From the NCBI GenBank assembly GCA_914767715.1, contig OU612068.1, forward strand, positions 27,590,001 to 27,654,000: 64,000 nucleotides of DNA. Direction: 5' to 3'. Shown here in pieces: positions 36,350-50,100 of this stretch (within the stretch, counting starts at the first letter, position 1; the number at the start of each line of letters is the position of its first letter). A model generated the notes under the pieces. It ran no database searches. It worked only from the letters and a program-made list of their open reading frames with translations, and had not been told where the DNA came from. The DNA comes from Membranipora membranacea (Eukaryota > Bryozoa > Gymnolaemata > Cheilostomatida > Membraniporidae). A program made the translations under genes and the position numbers.

Positions 36350-39197
36350 TGATCGTAGCCAGCATTAGAAACAAAAAGATCAGAGACTTAGATAATATCC
36401 ACTCCCCAGTGAAGCATTTCCTTTATCTTACCCAAAATGGTCGCATCATTTTATGCCAAATATTTGCTGGTATTGTTTTATATACATAAGTGCTCTGTCA
36501 TGATCACATAATAATCATGGTAAATATCTAGTTCCACCACACCTTAAAAATACTTATAATCAATCACACTCCACTGCACTTCCATCAGCTAAAACCCATT
36601 TCCTTCACTCACATATCTGCTAGCAAATCTTTGAGTTCAATAATTGTACAAAGCACATTTAGACATAAACACCTGAAGAATGGCATGCCTTCCAAGTTTC
36701 TGGCTGCCTGCTCTGATACAACGGCTTCTAAGTTTTTGTAATCACTTGACTTTTTTGGCAATTAATGAAAATGTACCAAAATCCCCTCCACTAAAAGGTA
36801 GAATGTACTCAAAGTTTGTTTCCATGATTTTGTGGGTTGATGAATATTCCGTAATGATAGTACATGTACGAGGTATCTGATTAATAAAGTAGTTAAGTCA
36901 GCCTATCTTAAAATAATAAAGAAAGCTGAGGGTCAGCTAAACCAAATTCATAAATTATTTCCTCACAATCAGTAAGCCAATCCTAAAATTGAATATTAGT
37001 GCATTTAATCGCATCCTGTTCCTCAGTTTTAGTTTTTATATTTTACCCTCTCTATCTTCCATTTTGGTTTCCTCTCTTTCCTCACACTATTAATTGCAGT
37101 CGGCAGCAGCAGAGGAGCAGCAGCAGCCAGAGGAGCCTCTCTCTCTCTCTCTTCTTGGCTGTCTCCCGATTCTACCTATCCTAACACAAGGTAGTCTGAG
37201 CCCCCAGACCCTGCCCTCCCCTCGCCCAGCGCTTTTGGCTTGGCACCAGTATTGATTGTTGGTTATTACGTGAATATATTATATCATTTAGTATATTTTT
37301 AAATGTACAGAGGATAAACAGGTCAGTTAAATCAACATTTATAGTCAGTTTGTCTGGTACTGAATAACCGATCCTTCAGTCACTGCTAGCAGACCCATAC
37401 CCTTCTCCCCTGGCAGTAGTTATACATCATGCTCTCTGGGTATCTTACACACAGTTCCAAAAACTTTGCTTCAAGTGAAAGTTTCTAGCTTTTGAATTCT
37501 GAATTCATTTTTACTCAGACTTTCAAAAATAGTGTGGTAGTTTTACAGTTTATTGGCTCAGCACCATTCCTCAATGGCTTTCAGTAAGGGTTTATATTGG
37601 TACATGCACTCTCATTATTTTGTTTGTGGACGATTTTCGTCGGGGTGCTTTCGCAAAATCCATATTGCCTACTGCTTAATATAAGCAAATCATTATTTAT
37701 TTCGAGCATTTCTTTCTCGCTTATTGTGAAAATGAGGTGAGAATAGAAATTATCACATAATATAGTAATTGTGTCTATGATAGCAGAAGGTGTCACTGGA
37801 AGTTTAATGTAGAGATTAAAAGTAAGATACTGGCAGCTTAGAAATACCAGAGCCGTGCTAATAAAGATTGAATTGATTAACATTATTGTTTTACGGCATC
37901 TTATCTTTTAATAGCTCTGTGCCAGGTCTGTTCGTAAACTATTCCGTGTCAATAACCCGCATGCAATATGAAATTCCCATCTGCCCGGCTTTACTTAAGT
38001 GTGCAAAGTTGACGTTCGTTTTGTGAGGGAGACAAATCCAGACTTTTTCGTGGAGAGCAGTTTTAAGAGGTATAGTTGATAGAATATTGTCCTTCCTTTA
38101 TACAAGAGGAAACAAATCTCATCACATTTCAAAGGGTCCTTATTATTGAAACTTCTACTGATAAGTAAACGCTTACACATCTTAGATCACTTTCATCAAG
38201 CGGGTTTGCGTGCGCCCTGATCTGAATTTGCATCACATCATATATTAAAAACTGTGTAGTTATAAGTAAGTCATTGAACTGGAAAGCTATGTATTTTGGG
38301 TAATAAATTACTTTTATTGGTTGAACAAAGGACCGTCACATACAATCCATAAGTCAAGTAGCAAAATCAAAAGTACAGCTCACATACTAGATCAAATCTG
38401 TGTTCAATTTTGAAGTTCTGTCTTTCTGTTTCATTTGAAAAATTTCACCTTTCAACGACATCTCTGTCACCAGCTTTTCAAAAACTATCTCAGAAGTTCC
38501 ATAGCAACACTTTCAGACAATAACATATTCCCAGAATACACTTTTGTACTATGTTATTTATGCATGGTTAGCAAGATAGACAATTACATTTTAAATATTA
38601 AATATACCACACATGAACCATAAATCAATTTTTTGACGATTAAGAACAAGTTTCTATAGAACAATTACTTGTTGCATTCATTTTTGGATTTGAAGGATAT
38701 TTCAGACATTAGTCGGATCAAAAAATTGAGTGAAAATCTGATCGCTCTCTAAATCATCATTGCTTTCAGGGACCATCGAGTTAAAAGACGTGTAAGTGTT
38801 AATATATGGTAGCTACAGTGCATACTTCATCCAAATACTAGTGCTGTGAGCACACAATTGGTAGACACAATGGTACTCTTATAGAGATGTGGCAAACTTA
38901 TTCTACCAAACCTGCCGAATACTGTTCGGGCAAACTTGCTACCTGTTCTACTGCTTGAAGCTACCCTGCAGTTATTGTCCACCCCTGTTATAAAAGAGGA
39001 TAACTTCAGACCACTGAACTCAATGCTTCAGACACAGACCCTCACTATATGAATTCACTTGCATGTATTGTGAGAAAGAAAAAATGAGTACAAATAATGA
39101 GTGCATTGCAATAATAGAAAAAATAACAACTCAGGAAAGCTTGTTGAATATTTATGTTTTATACGAGAGTGCCTGGCACAGACTGGTTGTTGACTAA
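36350..39197. other. intergenic region between genes C and D
   Basis: About 36372-36625 is the extended duplication shared with the DNA upstream of gene A. A CAG/CTCT-rich low-complexity patch lies at about 37100-37160 and a copy of the dispersed GC-rich motif at about 37191-37225. No exon is recognised. Confidence 0.6.
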
Positions 39198-39258
39198 CCA
39201 ATGTCCAGCTCTGATTGGTTGGGATCCTCAACCCAGCCAATCAGAGCCGACACGTTGG
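39198..39258. repeat. inverted repeat containing two CCAAT/Y-box sites
   Basis: Arms with AGCTCTGATTGGTTGGG and CCCAGCCAATCAGAGC flank an 8-bp spacer. Each arm carries an inverted CCAAT box (ATTGG/CCAAT). It lies just beyond the stop of gene D. Confidence 0.75.
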
Positions 39259-39290
39259 CTATGCTTTGACACAAATATAGCATAAGCGAT

Positions 39291-41867
39291 CTAGTGCATA
39301 TTAAGCAGTTGACTGAGTCTGCTGTGTGATAGTTTGTTATTTTCATTGCCATTTCCATTACCATTTCTACCAGACCCGTGATTACCGTTTCCGTTTCTGT
39401 TTCCGATATCTCCGCCATCTTCATTTCCATTCCCGTTTCCGTTTCCATTGTCACCCGTTCCGCTGTTTTTATTTCCATTTACGCTTCCGACATTTCCGCT
39501 TCCATTTCCACTGTTTGTGTTTCCGTTTCCGTTCCCGCTGTTTCCTGCACCTTTGTTTCCATTTCCATTTTTGTTTCCGATGTCTCTGTCGCCTTGTTTC
39601 CCTGCCTGATCATTATCGTTACCGTTACCATTTCCGTTGTGTCCAGTTCCATCATTTTTGTTCCCATTTTTGTTTCCATCATCTGTGTTTCCAGTGTTTC
39701 TATTACCATTTCCGTTTCCGTTGTGTCCGTAGCCAGAATTTTCATTTCCATTTGTGTTACCATCATCACTGTGTCCATAATTCTCATTACCATTTGTGTG
39801 TCCGTTATCGCCTGACCCATGATTTTTGTTTCCGTTGCTATTACCCTGGTTTCCAGATCCGATATTCAGATTCCCGTTTGTACTGCCATTGTCTCCCGAT
39901 CCATGATTGTAGTTTCCATTTTTATTACCGCGGTTTCCATCTCCCTTATTGATGTTTCCGTTCTCACTTCCATTGTCACCTGTTCCACTATTATGATTTC
40001 CATTTTGATTACCGCCGTTTCCATCTCCACTGTTCAAGTTACCATTGGTGTTTCCGTTGTGACCTGTGATGAAAATATTTTCACAATAATTCACAATTTA
40101 TTCTCTACAAGGTGTGTTGATTATGATTATCATAGAGCTATAAGAGTTATCTTTCACATTGTTGTGTCTGAGGGTTATTGAGTGGCAGGATAAGACCCGA
40201 ACAAGAAAAATTCTTACTCTAACTCCTTGACTAGACTATCTGCAATAAAAAGCGGTGTCTATCAACTATACAAGAGACACACAAAGGGAGGACCCACCTT
40301 TGCCTGAATTGTGATTTCCATTTTGGTTTCCAGAATCACCAGGGCCATCGTTTTTGTTACCGTTTCCGTTGCCATTATACCCATATCCGGTGTTATGTCC
40401 TCCGTTACTGTTTCCATGATCACCTGACCCATTATTGTCATTTCCATTCTTATTTCCATTTTCTCCAGGACCCGTGTTATAATCGCCATTGTCATTACCT
40501 GCAAAATGCGAGAGTGTGGTATGAATTTGATGATGTATTTTTATCAAACAATATTATGTAAATTTGATCTGCTTTTGATCAGATAGACCAAATTGAAATC
40601 AGCCACAAATCTGCCAACTTGGTCTCCATTCAGAATTCAATGAAGCAATAACTTTGCAGTTTTTGAATGTTTCTTATGATAGAGTTGAAAAAGTTGATAT
40701 ACTACCCTACCATTATCCCCAGAGCCAGAGTTTCGGTTGCCATTGTGATTGCCATCATCACTGATGTCAGCACCGTGGCTGTGATGCTCTGACTCGGACT
40801 GGTATGTCTGTTCCTTGGTATGTTCTCTTGTGTAGCCAACAGAAGGTTGATGGGGATGGTATTCCTCAGCACGGCCATCTCGGTAGTTTGATGGTGTGTC
40901 TCTTTCATCATGATAGTCTATTGCCTTCAAGTCTACATCTAAATCACATAACATCCGGTATACATGAAAATAGTAAGTACATAAGAATGGACCTAATAAT
41001 CAAATGATTTATCGCTAGTGTAAAGAATCGTTAAAGAAAACACCGTCTACTAAATATTGGCATCCACTGTGCAATGTTTATCGAGGGAGTTATCAATCCC
41101 TCAACTGTGAAAAGTATACTCTGAAGTAATTTGAAAGCACCAAAATACATATATCTGAATTCACTAACACTGGAACAAGGCATATCGGTAAATTATGTGT
41201 TTCTTGGAGCAAGAGTAAAGCTGTTGGAGGTAGTTAGATGTTTTCAGTTTGTCGGGGTTATTTACGAAAGGAAGACAGGACAAATAAGAACTTCATGTCA
41301 TATTATAAAAAATTTTGTAACATGACAAAGTATGCGCACATAAATCGATTAACATATATATTTATACATAATATATTTATACATAATATATATTTATACA
41401 TAATATATTTATACATAATATATATTTATATATAATATATTTTGGCATCTGGAAATATATTAGGGTGATGGTGGGAGGGGGGGGGGCTATGACCTCTGTG
41501 TCATTCGCTTCTGTTGGTTGTGTTACATTAAACCAAAGTTGAGAAGTTGATCAATAACCACTAACATCTATCTACTTCAGTTATGTTTGAAAATACACTT
41601 GATCCATTATTACATTAGAAAACCAAAACACTTACCGAAATGGTAGACGGGAGAATGACTGCTGTAGCTATTTTCATAGCCATAGCCTATGTTCCTTGGA
41701 GAGCCAAACCAAGAGGCGAAGTAATAACTACTGGGATAATATTTGTCATTATTGTAGCCTTGATATCCCTGAGGATGTTGAGGGTAGCTAGTGTACTCCT
41801 CGTGTGTGCAGCTGACCAGTGATGTGGCAGCAGCCACCACCGAGAATATCATAATCTTTGCACTCAT
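39291..41867 (-). CDS. secreted Asn/Gly-rich 14-residue-repeat protein D (divergent member)
   Basis: Four coding exons, 41636-41867, 40711-40938, 40298-40498 and 39291-40063, all joined in phase 1, give 1434 nt (477 aa). The N-terminus is a signal peptide (MSAKIMIFSVVAAATSLVSC), then a Tyr/Pro/Ser-rich stretch (YPQHPQGYQGYNNDKYYP) and a His/Glu-rich stretch (SESEHHSHGAD). Repeats begin at the end of exon 2 (DDGNHNGNRNSGSG) and fill exons 3 and 4. They follow the same 14-residue consensus as A-C but are much more diverged, with one interrupted unit (QAGKQGDRDI). Introns fall between repeat units in the same phase, so units could have been added by exon duplication. A TATA box (plus 42081-42086) and a short non-coding exon ending at 42026 lie upstream. 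The last exon ends KLSHSRLSQLLNMH, unlike A-C. Function is unknown. Confidence 0.85.
41345..41445. repeat. AT minisatellite (TATTTATACATAATA units)
   Basis: Tandem repeats of about 15-17 bp built from ATATTTATACATAAT, in intron 1 of gene D. Non-coding. Confidence 0.8.
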
Positions 41868-42025
41868 TCTGAAACCAAATTAACAGACCTCAGCAAAAGT
41901 GACATAAGCTTCATCAATACCTAAAATGTCAGCCGTTGTTATGTTGCTGTTAGCTGGTAAAAATTATTATTGGTAGCTGGGTAGCTTCAATGATCTGACA
42001 TGACAATAGAAGCAAGATGTCTTAC

Positions 42026-42086
42026 CTGTATCTGGGTATGAAGTGTTTGGAAGTGTCATTTTGAGTGCAGCAATCAAGACTTTATA
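42026..42086 (-). promoter_or_regulatory. core promoter and non-coding first exon of gene D
   Basis: On the minus strand a TATAAA (42081-42086) is followed about 30 bp later by a short exon ending in CAGATACAG at 42026 before a GTAAG donor. The acceptor adjoins the ATG exon at 41868. Confidence 0.6.
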
Positions 42087-42470
42087 GTTGGCGTTTGATA
42101 AAATCAAAGCATTGCACCGGCACATAACGGTCGCTCACTTGGCTGAGTGGTTCTCAATCTCAATCAGCGCCCAGGCCCAGAGACAGTCATATTATTTGGC
42201 AGCAGCGCACCACTTTCTCATATTTTTAGTAACATTAAATTAATGACCAATGTACAAATCAGAGATGTTTATCAACCCTTGTCAGAAATTAGCGATGCTC
42301 TAATGTGTATAAAGAAAATTTCTAGATAAAATAGGAAACATTGTGAAAGTCGTTAACATAAAAGAAACATAAGGATAGAATGCAGAGTGAGGCTTATGTC
42401 TCCATCCATTAAAATTAGTGTAGATGGAACAGATAGGCATTATGAAACAAAATTCTCAAGATGCTCTTAA

Positions 42471-42847
42471 AGGGCAACCAAGGTTTCGCAGCAATGCATT
42501 AACGGGTAGTAAATAATGTGCTAGGCAGCATCAGCTTTGTGCATTACGCGATGCAAAACTCAAACTAGTTGCTGACTCTAGGCTGTGTAACACTTCGGTT
42601 TAGGGGAGGTTCCAAGACATTGCTGTAATGATGATAGAGCACAGGCTAAATAATAACAGGAACAGGAAACTGCTCTGTGGTATTCTATTTTAGCTAAGTT
42701 TGAGTACCTGATGGATGAAATGTTTCAGAAGAATTCTGGCTGAATAATCATCCGAATTGGATTTTGTCTTTTTCCATCTGCAGAAGGTGCAATCTGCTAT
42801 TAATCAATGAGGGCCGACGAGAAGTTGTTTGAAACCCTGGTTGCCCT
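42471..42847. mobile_element. MITE with AGGGCAACC terminal inverted repeats, intact copy
   Basis: The ends are AGGGCAACCAAGGTTTC and the complement of AGGGCAACCAGGGTTTC, with TTAA on both sides (42467-42470, 42848-42851). TTAA is the piggyBac-type target, but the alternative reading with a TA duplication cannot be excluded. No ORF is present. A second, inverted copy is at 59711-60085. Confidence 0.8.
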
Positions 42848-42851
42848 TTAA

Positions 42852-44125
42852 TCGAATGTCAGACAACTCTGATCTGATAAATTTCAAGTTTCATTACATT
42901 ATTACTTCCTAAAGAAGACAGAAATGACCCATATTATGGTCAGTGCTGATTGGTGTTGAATCATAGTGTATTTGATATCAGTTACAGTTATATTTCTTTC
43001 CGAAACTAGATAACAACAAAAAATATTTAATGCCACTGATAAAAAAAACTACACAAGTTTATGCGACCTATCTTATTTTAGGCGACCCGGGAGAAATTTA
43101 TTACAAATTTAGCAAGATGAGCCATGGGGCAACATTGACATGGATTGTACGTAAAAATAAAAGGCAATATTTTTAATTATAAATAATATAATTGTCGTTA
43201 TATAAAAATCTTTGTGAACATATATAGGTCAATGAACGATGATTGACGCCATTATCACAACATGGAATATCAATTATGACTAGATTATAAGGCGATTGCT
43301 TCATACCATGACTATCATACATGTAGAATTAAATACCAAAACAAGGAATGCTGCAATAACGAAACTAACATAGATTATTGGTAATATAGCATATAAAAAA
43401 TGAAACGAATTCTACAAGAAAAATATTAAATACCATATACATACATAAAAAAATATTGATTTAAGATATTAGGGTCCAGTATGATTTCATTTATATTAAG
43501 TCTAGTGGATAAAACGAACTTCCTGGACTAGAGAAAGCTCCGACAAGTTACAATGAGGGCAATATGTTGAACACAACAGGTCGATTGCGGATACAGCAAA
43601 TTAAAAAAGTTCTTCTAGCTTCATAAACTGAAAACATCAACAATAAAAAAATAAACTCTTTGGGTATTTGTATCGATATACTGGCTATATCTAATGGATA
43701 ATTGTCTAATTGAAGGAAGAGTATTATTGCTGGAGATTTAGATTCTAGGCAGTGATCAGAAAGACACTACCTTAAAAGAATATGAAGATTGATTCAAACA
43801 AAAGAGAGTATAAAGCACTAACCTCTTTAAGAAAAATTACATAAATAATATTTTATGATTTAAGAGGCACAGGTTGGATAAATATCAAAAAAACCTATTT
43901 TGGTTTTCACAGAATATATTCATGCTTCAGTTAACGGCACTGTTAGAGATGGCAGCCATTCAAATACCGTTATCAGTTGTAATTCTAACATTATATATAA
44001 TCTCCACACATTATATATATATATATTCATATTCTCTGTGTTCATGTGATAATACATTAATACTGACTAGTTAAGATTAGTGACTATACTTGACAGACTT
44101 TGCTGCACTAATACCATCGATGGTA
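42852..44125. other. intergenic region between gene D and the SGSM gene
   Basis: AT-rich sequence with no exon. It should contain the 3' UTR of the SGSM gene, but I see no convincing AATAAA on the minus strand near the stop. Confidence 0.5.
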
Positions 44126-47100
44126 TCATTTGTTTTCTATCAGACTCTGTAGCCTGTGGACCAGATCTCTAGCTATAGATAACACTTCTCTTGCATTGTG
44201 TTTCTCTGCCATTTCTAAAACAGACAAACGACAATTTTACTTCCGATAACTGAACTGATTGATTGAAATCTTGGCTATATTATCACAGCTTTTTCAGGTG
44301 ATAATTATACAGGAAAGCTAGCATTGTCACATGGCTGCTTTTTTATATCTACATGACAAGGCTACAGTAAAGCTACATAGTCAGTTTATACTGGCTGTTT
44401 CCAGAATTAGAGTCTAAGTCCCCATTTAGCCGGGATATTTCAACTAGATGGTTGTTAAACTGCCAACTGCCATCATTTTTGGTTGTTGAAAAATAAAGAG
44501 ATTGAAAAGAATCTTACCGTTGAAGAATTTCATAACATCGATGAAGTCCATACTGTTATCTAGTAGAATATCTCTATATGCCTCTATCATAGCCAGAGCT
44601 ATGAAAGCTACATAACTATCTGAGCATACATACTTAGCAGACCATATACTCTCCCAAACGAGAAACACATCATCGTAACACATCTCTAGAAAAAAAAACA
44701 TATAATCAAGGTGAGATAACTATCAAAATAGGATTCGGAGAAAACGAGTTAATGGTACCGAACTGACCCCTTTACTCCGGATATGAAGAAAACACCAATG
44801 AAATAGACACAAAATATAGACTCAGATGGGTAGGATGATATGCAAATGAAGCTTCTTTTATTGACTTGCATAACCTTGGATTATCAAATTACTTTCATGC
44901 TGACCGCTCGACAAACTTTTATTGCTGGTTTAGTGGCTGCATTTGATATTTTTACCTCGTTTGAAGTCTAAGAGCAGCCATCGGTAACAGAAGAAGAAAT
45001 GCGTGTAATCACCATTGTGCTGCATCAGCTCAAATAGCTCGGGATCTAAAACCTGTAATTAAAATTAATCTTCTTTATAACTCATCTATCTGTTGCTGGG
45101 TGAGCATGAAGTATTTTGAATCACATTTCCGGGAGAAATTTCATTGTAGAAACTCAGCCATAGGACTTGACATCAAAGACATTTTGAGACATGAGAAGTT
45201 GATGGGTTTCTTAATGCTTCAGGGGAAAATAGAATAGTTTTGTGGGAGATGCCTCACATTTGAGTGAAATTGGTAGAATATTTTGAGGCGGTTAGGACTT
45301 GGACTAGGCATTGAATTCTCTGCAGAAATATGAAGAAACATGGCAATGAAGGTTATGTGGGCAAGCAAATAAGCCAACACATAATTCACAGATCAATCTG
45401 GAGATTACAGACTACAGATTGAGGTTGAATGATTGGACACATTGTCATAAGACATTGCCTTACTAATAGGAATGACCATAACAGCCATGATACTCACTCT
45501 TATAAGAGATCTCATATTAGCCAGATGATTGTCCATAGCATGACCACTAGGGAAGTTATCTACCATTCTCTTCATAAGCTCGCAAAAACATGAATATGTC
45601 AGAGCCTCTGTAAAAATCAGGTCATACAATATATTTAGTTATTTCCTGTGGCTTTCTGATCAAAGCCTTTCAGGCCGAGGTGTCACTATATGTGGATTGG
45701 TATTTGATACCACATGAATAAACATTTACAAATCTTTAGAATGCCAATATTTCATGCAGCAACCATGCACACTATTATAGATGTAACCATAGATATAAGG
45801 CACCCTCAAGAACATTGAGATGGTCAGGTTTGATGGATTAATTGGTCATGCTTTGCGGCCTGCATTTTACAACCCGCTGAACATTAATCAGATTATCAAA
45901 ACTGTGCGAAGTAATACAGTATATTTGGATGTTATTGTTCTCACCATAATACCAGCCGCTAATGGTGTGTGGTACTGGATAATCTATCAGATATATGGAT
46001 TACACATAAGCCTTTCGGGTACCATATTTATCAATAACTGTTTGGAAAATATTTTGTATTCAGTTTGATGCGCCTATGTCTCAAATATTGCTGAGCTAAC
46101 ATGACATTGCAAAATCAGAGGTGCACCGAAATTTGACTTTTTAATTTTAAAACTCAAGTGGACTCAAGATAAAATCACCAACAAGATCTGAAATTACATC
46201 AAACTAAGCTGTGTGCGATGTTTTTTAGCAGCACGGTCATATAAATGACACGTTTTTTTTCAATTTAAAGTCTTTGCCTCGGTGGACAATACAGTAACCC
46301 AAAGTCCACATGCATTGAAACTGTGGGGGATGGCAAGGGCGTTAAGCCCACCATAGATTCTTTTCAAGGTGTTCCTTAGTTGGAACCCTCCAACCTTTTT
46401 TTCTCTGTCTGACAGTCAGGATGTTACCGATTTTGCTAACATATGAAGTTACATACCATCATCAAATATAACAAGCAGAGGAGCCACTAGGTCACACATC
46501 CCTTGTATGTATCCTATCTCTAGATTCTTCCACACGTACGTACACATTACGTTACGTAACTTCTTCAGATTATTCTCAGTGAAATACCAGTAAGTTCTAT
46601 CACAGCGGTGAACATCCTGTTTGAAGATGCAGAATTATATATCAGGTCAAAGAATCAGCATATATATAATCTATTGTATTGTAAAACAGTAGCAAAGAGA
46701 TAATGAGTTGAGAAGAAATATCATCAGCATCTATGCTATATTGGCGTTGCAATGTAAAATTACCGGCATCGGGCCTGCCCTTTTTAGATTCTGAGCTGTC
46801 TGCACATGGTTGGTATTACCTTGTCTATTCTGTGTAGGTTGAGGTCTAATTCCTCCAGTATTTTATCATTATGTTTCTGTAGCTCCTCATCAGTAGGAGA
46901 AGGGGAATCTGCACTGTGATGACCATTCATCTCCTCTGACTTATATCCACCATCTGTAGTAGAAAGAGAAACGTGAGATATTATATCGGCTGTCTGCTTA
47001 ATGTCCATGTTAATACAATAGACTACACAAAGCCTCTTGGCAGTGTTTTTCAGATGAGCAAATACTTCACAATCTGGTTCTAGCAGCTGAGAGAACTATT

Positions 47101-50100
47101 TAATGATTGGGGGGTAACCTGCAAACGACTTAAATATTACTTACATGACATTGACATTTTGACAGCACAGAAATCCTCCCTGTATGTAGAGTCGTATGTA
47201 TGCCACTTAGTTAGGGGTGGTCGTCTGTCCGTGCCCTGAGTAAACTCTTCAGTTCCTACCTCCGCTACTATTACTGTGTCCATAAACACCTGGAAACAAG
47301 AGAAGATTTATCTATAATTGTGCTGTACTGGATAATAAAATGCAGAGAAAGAGTGAGGATAAAAACTTCTCAGTCAGCCACATGCAGTTCTGGTCTCACA
47401 CTTTTGAAAGATATGGTTAATGTGTGTAAATTATAGTTCATGTTTGAAGTGCGTCAGTTGATTTAAAATAGTCAATTGATGAAGAAGTTAACATTTTTAC
47501 ATATTATCCAACCAAACCACAGACATATACATGACGTTAGAAGATGCTGCCTTCATCAGAATTGGGACTAGCCTGTACATATTATTTAGTCACACAGTGC
47601 TAGAGCAAATATATTGCAACAAAAATAAGCAAGCAAGGATAAAATTACACATCAATGTTTGAATCACATTGGAATTTCCATCGTGGTCAACACTCTGAAA
47701 GTTGCATCAGAGATATTATTACAACAGACTTTTAGGATGGTTATACCTTATAGTTATACGCTGTACGAGCCTATCACGAACAAAATATATGAGGAATTTG
47801 AGTGAATATTTGGACGGTTAACCAACTCAAACCAAACTTAAATATTAATTTGTTGGCTCAGTCAAATACTTATAAATACTCAAGAAAATTTTTGTGAGGT
47901 GCGATGATGGTAAACAATTGTTAATTCATTTTTAAGAATTAGAAAACATCACAGAGTGCATATAGAAAAAATACAACCATTTAGAAGAAAACTATGTCTC
48001 GAAACACTTGCAAGAGCCATATCATGTAGTCAGCCTTGCAATCCATGCAGGTTGGAGCATATTCTAATAAGCTTGGGCGGTTTTTTATGCTTGAAAAAAA
48101 ATATAGGTAGAGATCACTGCATAGATGATGACAAAGCCTTTTCCCTATTTGACTACTATCTTGAAGAGAACTGCTGGATTGAGGACTGGGGAAATTCAGT
48201 GAGATGCTGATTCCCACACCTTATTACAGAGACACCCAGTGATAGTCATTAGACAGTGTGAATGAACCCCAAGGTAAACATGCCATTAGCAACCAGTAAG
48301 TGCAGAATGTGAGTGTAGGCTGTGTTAGCCTCTCGTGGATAGAATCTTTAATCCCAGCCTTCACTGTCACTATCCTATTTATTTGGTATCCAAATCCAAG
48401 TAAATGCCCCAACAGGTAACACGGCCATCACAAACATCTCGAACATAATGATATCGATATCTTATGCACTTAATGAATTGGCCAACTCTGAGACAATAAT
48501 GAGACTGTATAGTAGTAGGTGTTGGGCAGACAATGTTACATAATACATAATATATAAGACTGACGCAGGCTCTACTACTTTATAATTCGCTATTATACGC
48601 TATAATACACTGCTTGTACCTGAGTTCCTGATGTAGAACTACCATTGTGTGAGAGGATACTCTGTAAATTTGCATGTATAGAATGAAAAACCTTGAATAT
48701 GAATGTTCGTATATAGATAATTCTTTATACCAAATACACACTGAAAGCCATGTATAATTTGAATCAGTTCTTGTCGTTATGTTGTGTGACGGTTCTGAAA
48801 GCTGAGCTTAAACTTTATTAGCGAAAAACATGGATGGCAGCTGAATTGTCACCTGTGCTTTCATTAGAACTTGGCTGGGGCATCTAAGCTTTTTACTCAA
48901 AATTTTTTCTCAAAGTGTCTGTAGCTCCAACTAATACAGATTCATGAAATAAATACCCTTAGCACTCACATCATTACTGAGATTAGATATCTGCCTATCG
49001 AAGGATCGTTTAGCTCCATTATCTCCTGCTGGCAGCGGACCGACCACATCACCAGCTGCACTGCTGCCGGTAGATGAGAATGTAGGTTTAGATTTAGTAC
49101 CTCGTTGTTTTAATATTATCTCTGCATTCATCCACTCATCTCTAGTGTCCTCATAGAGCCTGAGGGACACTATATCTCTCTTCTGTCTGTCAGCCTAAAA
49201 TTTCGATGCAATCAGAAAATATGTATCTTTGTAAAGCTTGTTGAACAGTCATTCAAGTTGCCGGTATCTCTATTACTTTGCTAGCAGTGTGGGTGAAATC
49301 AGGAGAGCTTAATTAGTTACCAGGCCGTATAATCAGGAAAACCGACATAACCAGACGGAGTACAATAAATAGCCTATATACACAAAAAAGTAGGCCCCCC
49401 CCTCACATCCTCACTGATATCATAACCAATTATAAAGTAGTGAAATCATATAAACTTTTCCAACATGCATTATGAGGAGAAACCCTCATGTCTAAAATAG
49501 ATGTGGACATTCTCCTTGGTTATCCCAAAAAAATCTTGCTAACCTCAATATGTTTAGGGTTGTGTAATCAAGGAGTTAGAGACACTTGGTGTAATATACA
49601 ATGTAGTTTACCTTGGTACTCCCGAACTTATAATGTCCCAGCAGATATGGCCATACTTGTTTCCTAATACTGTGTGATATACCACCATAGTAAATTCTTC
49701 GGTAGACCTCGAACTGACGTAACACCTTCAATCAAAATGACAAAATTTATTGGAGATGGGACAGGATCATGGTGTCTTGCATTTGAATAAGTGAATAAGT
49801 TGTATGGTTCATTCAATGGAAGAATAAACAAAAAATCCTATGAGGGATTTATATATGACCTCTCATGAGTCATTTATTTGATTCTCATCAGTTTTAAAAA
49901 CCAGATTGGCAGGACCAATTATTGAAAGTGTAATAATACCATATCTTTGTCGGAGAGGCCTTCCCAGAATTCTCTTGTTAGTGATTTCTCGTTTTCTGCA
50001 GGCACTGGGTTTATAACTTCGCCGCTGTAGACTAGCCCCGATAAATGTTCTCTGACAGTCTTCAGATGTTTGCAATGAGCAAGCCCTAAGCAATGAAAAC

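Noticed and set aside
47956-48412. Short ORFs on both strands between SGSM exons
   Set aside because: No fitting splice phase and no similarity to SGSM; the neighbouring confident exons join without them.
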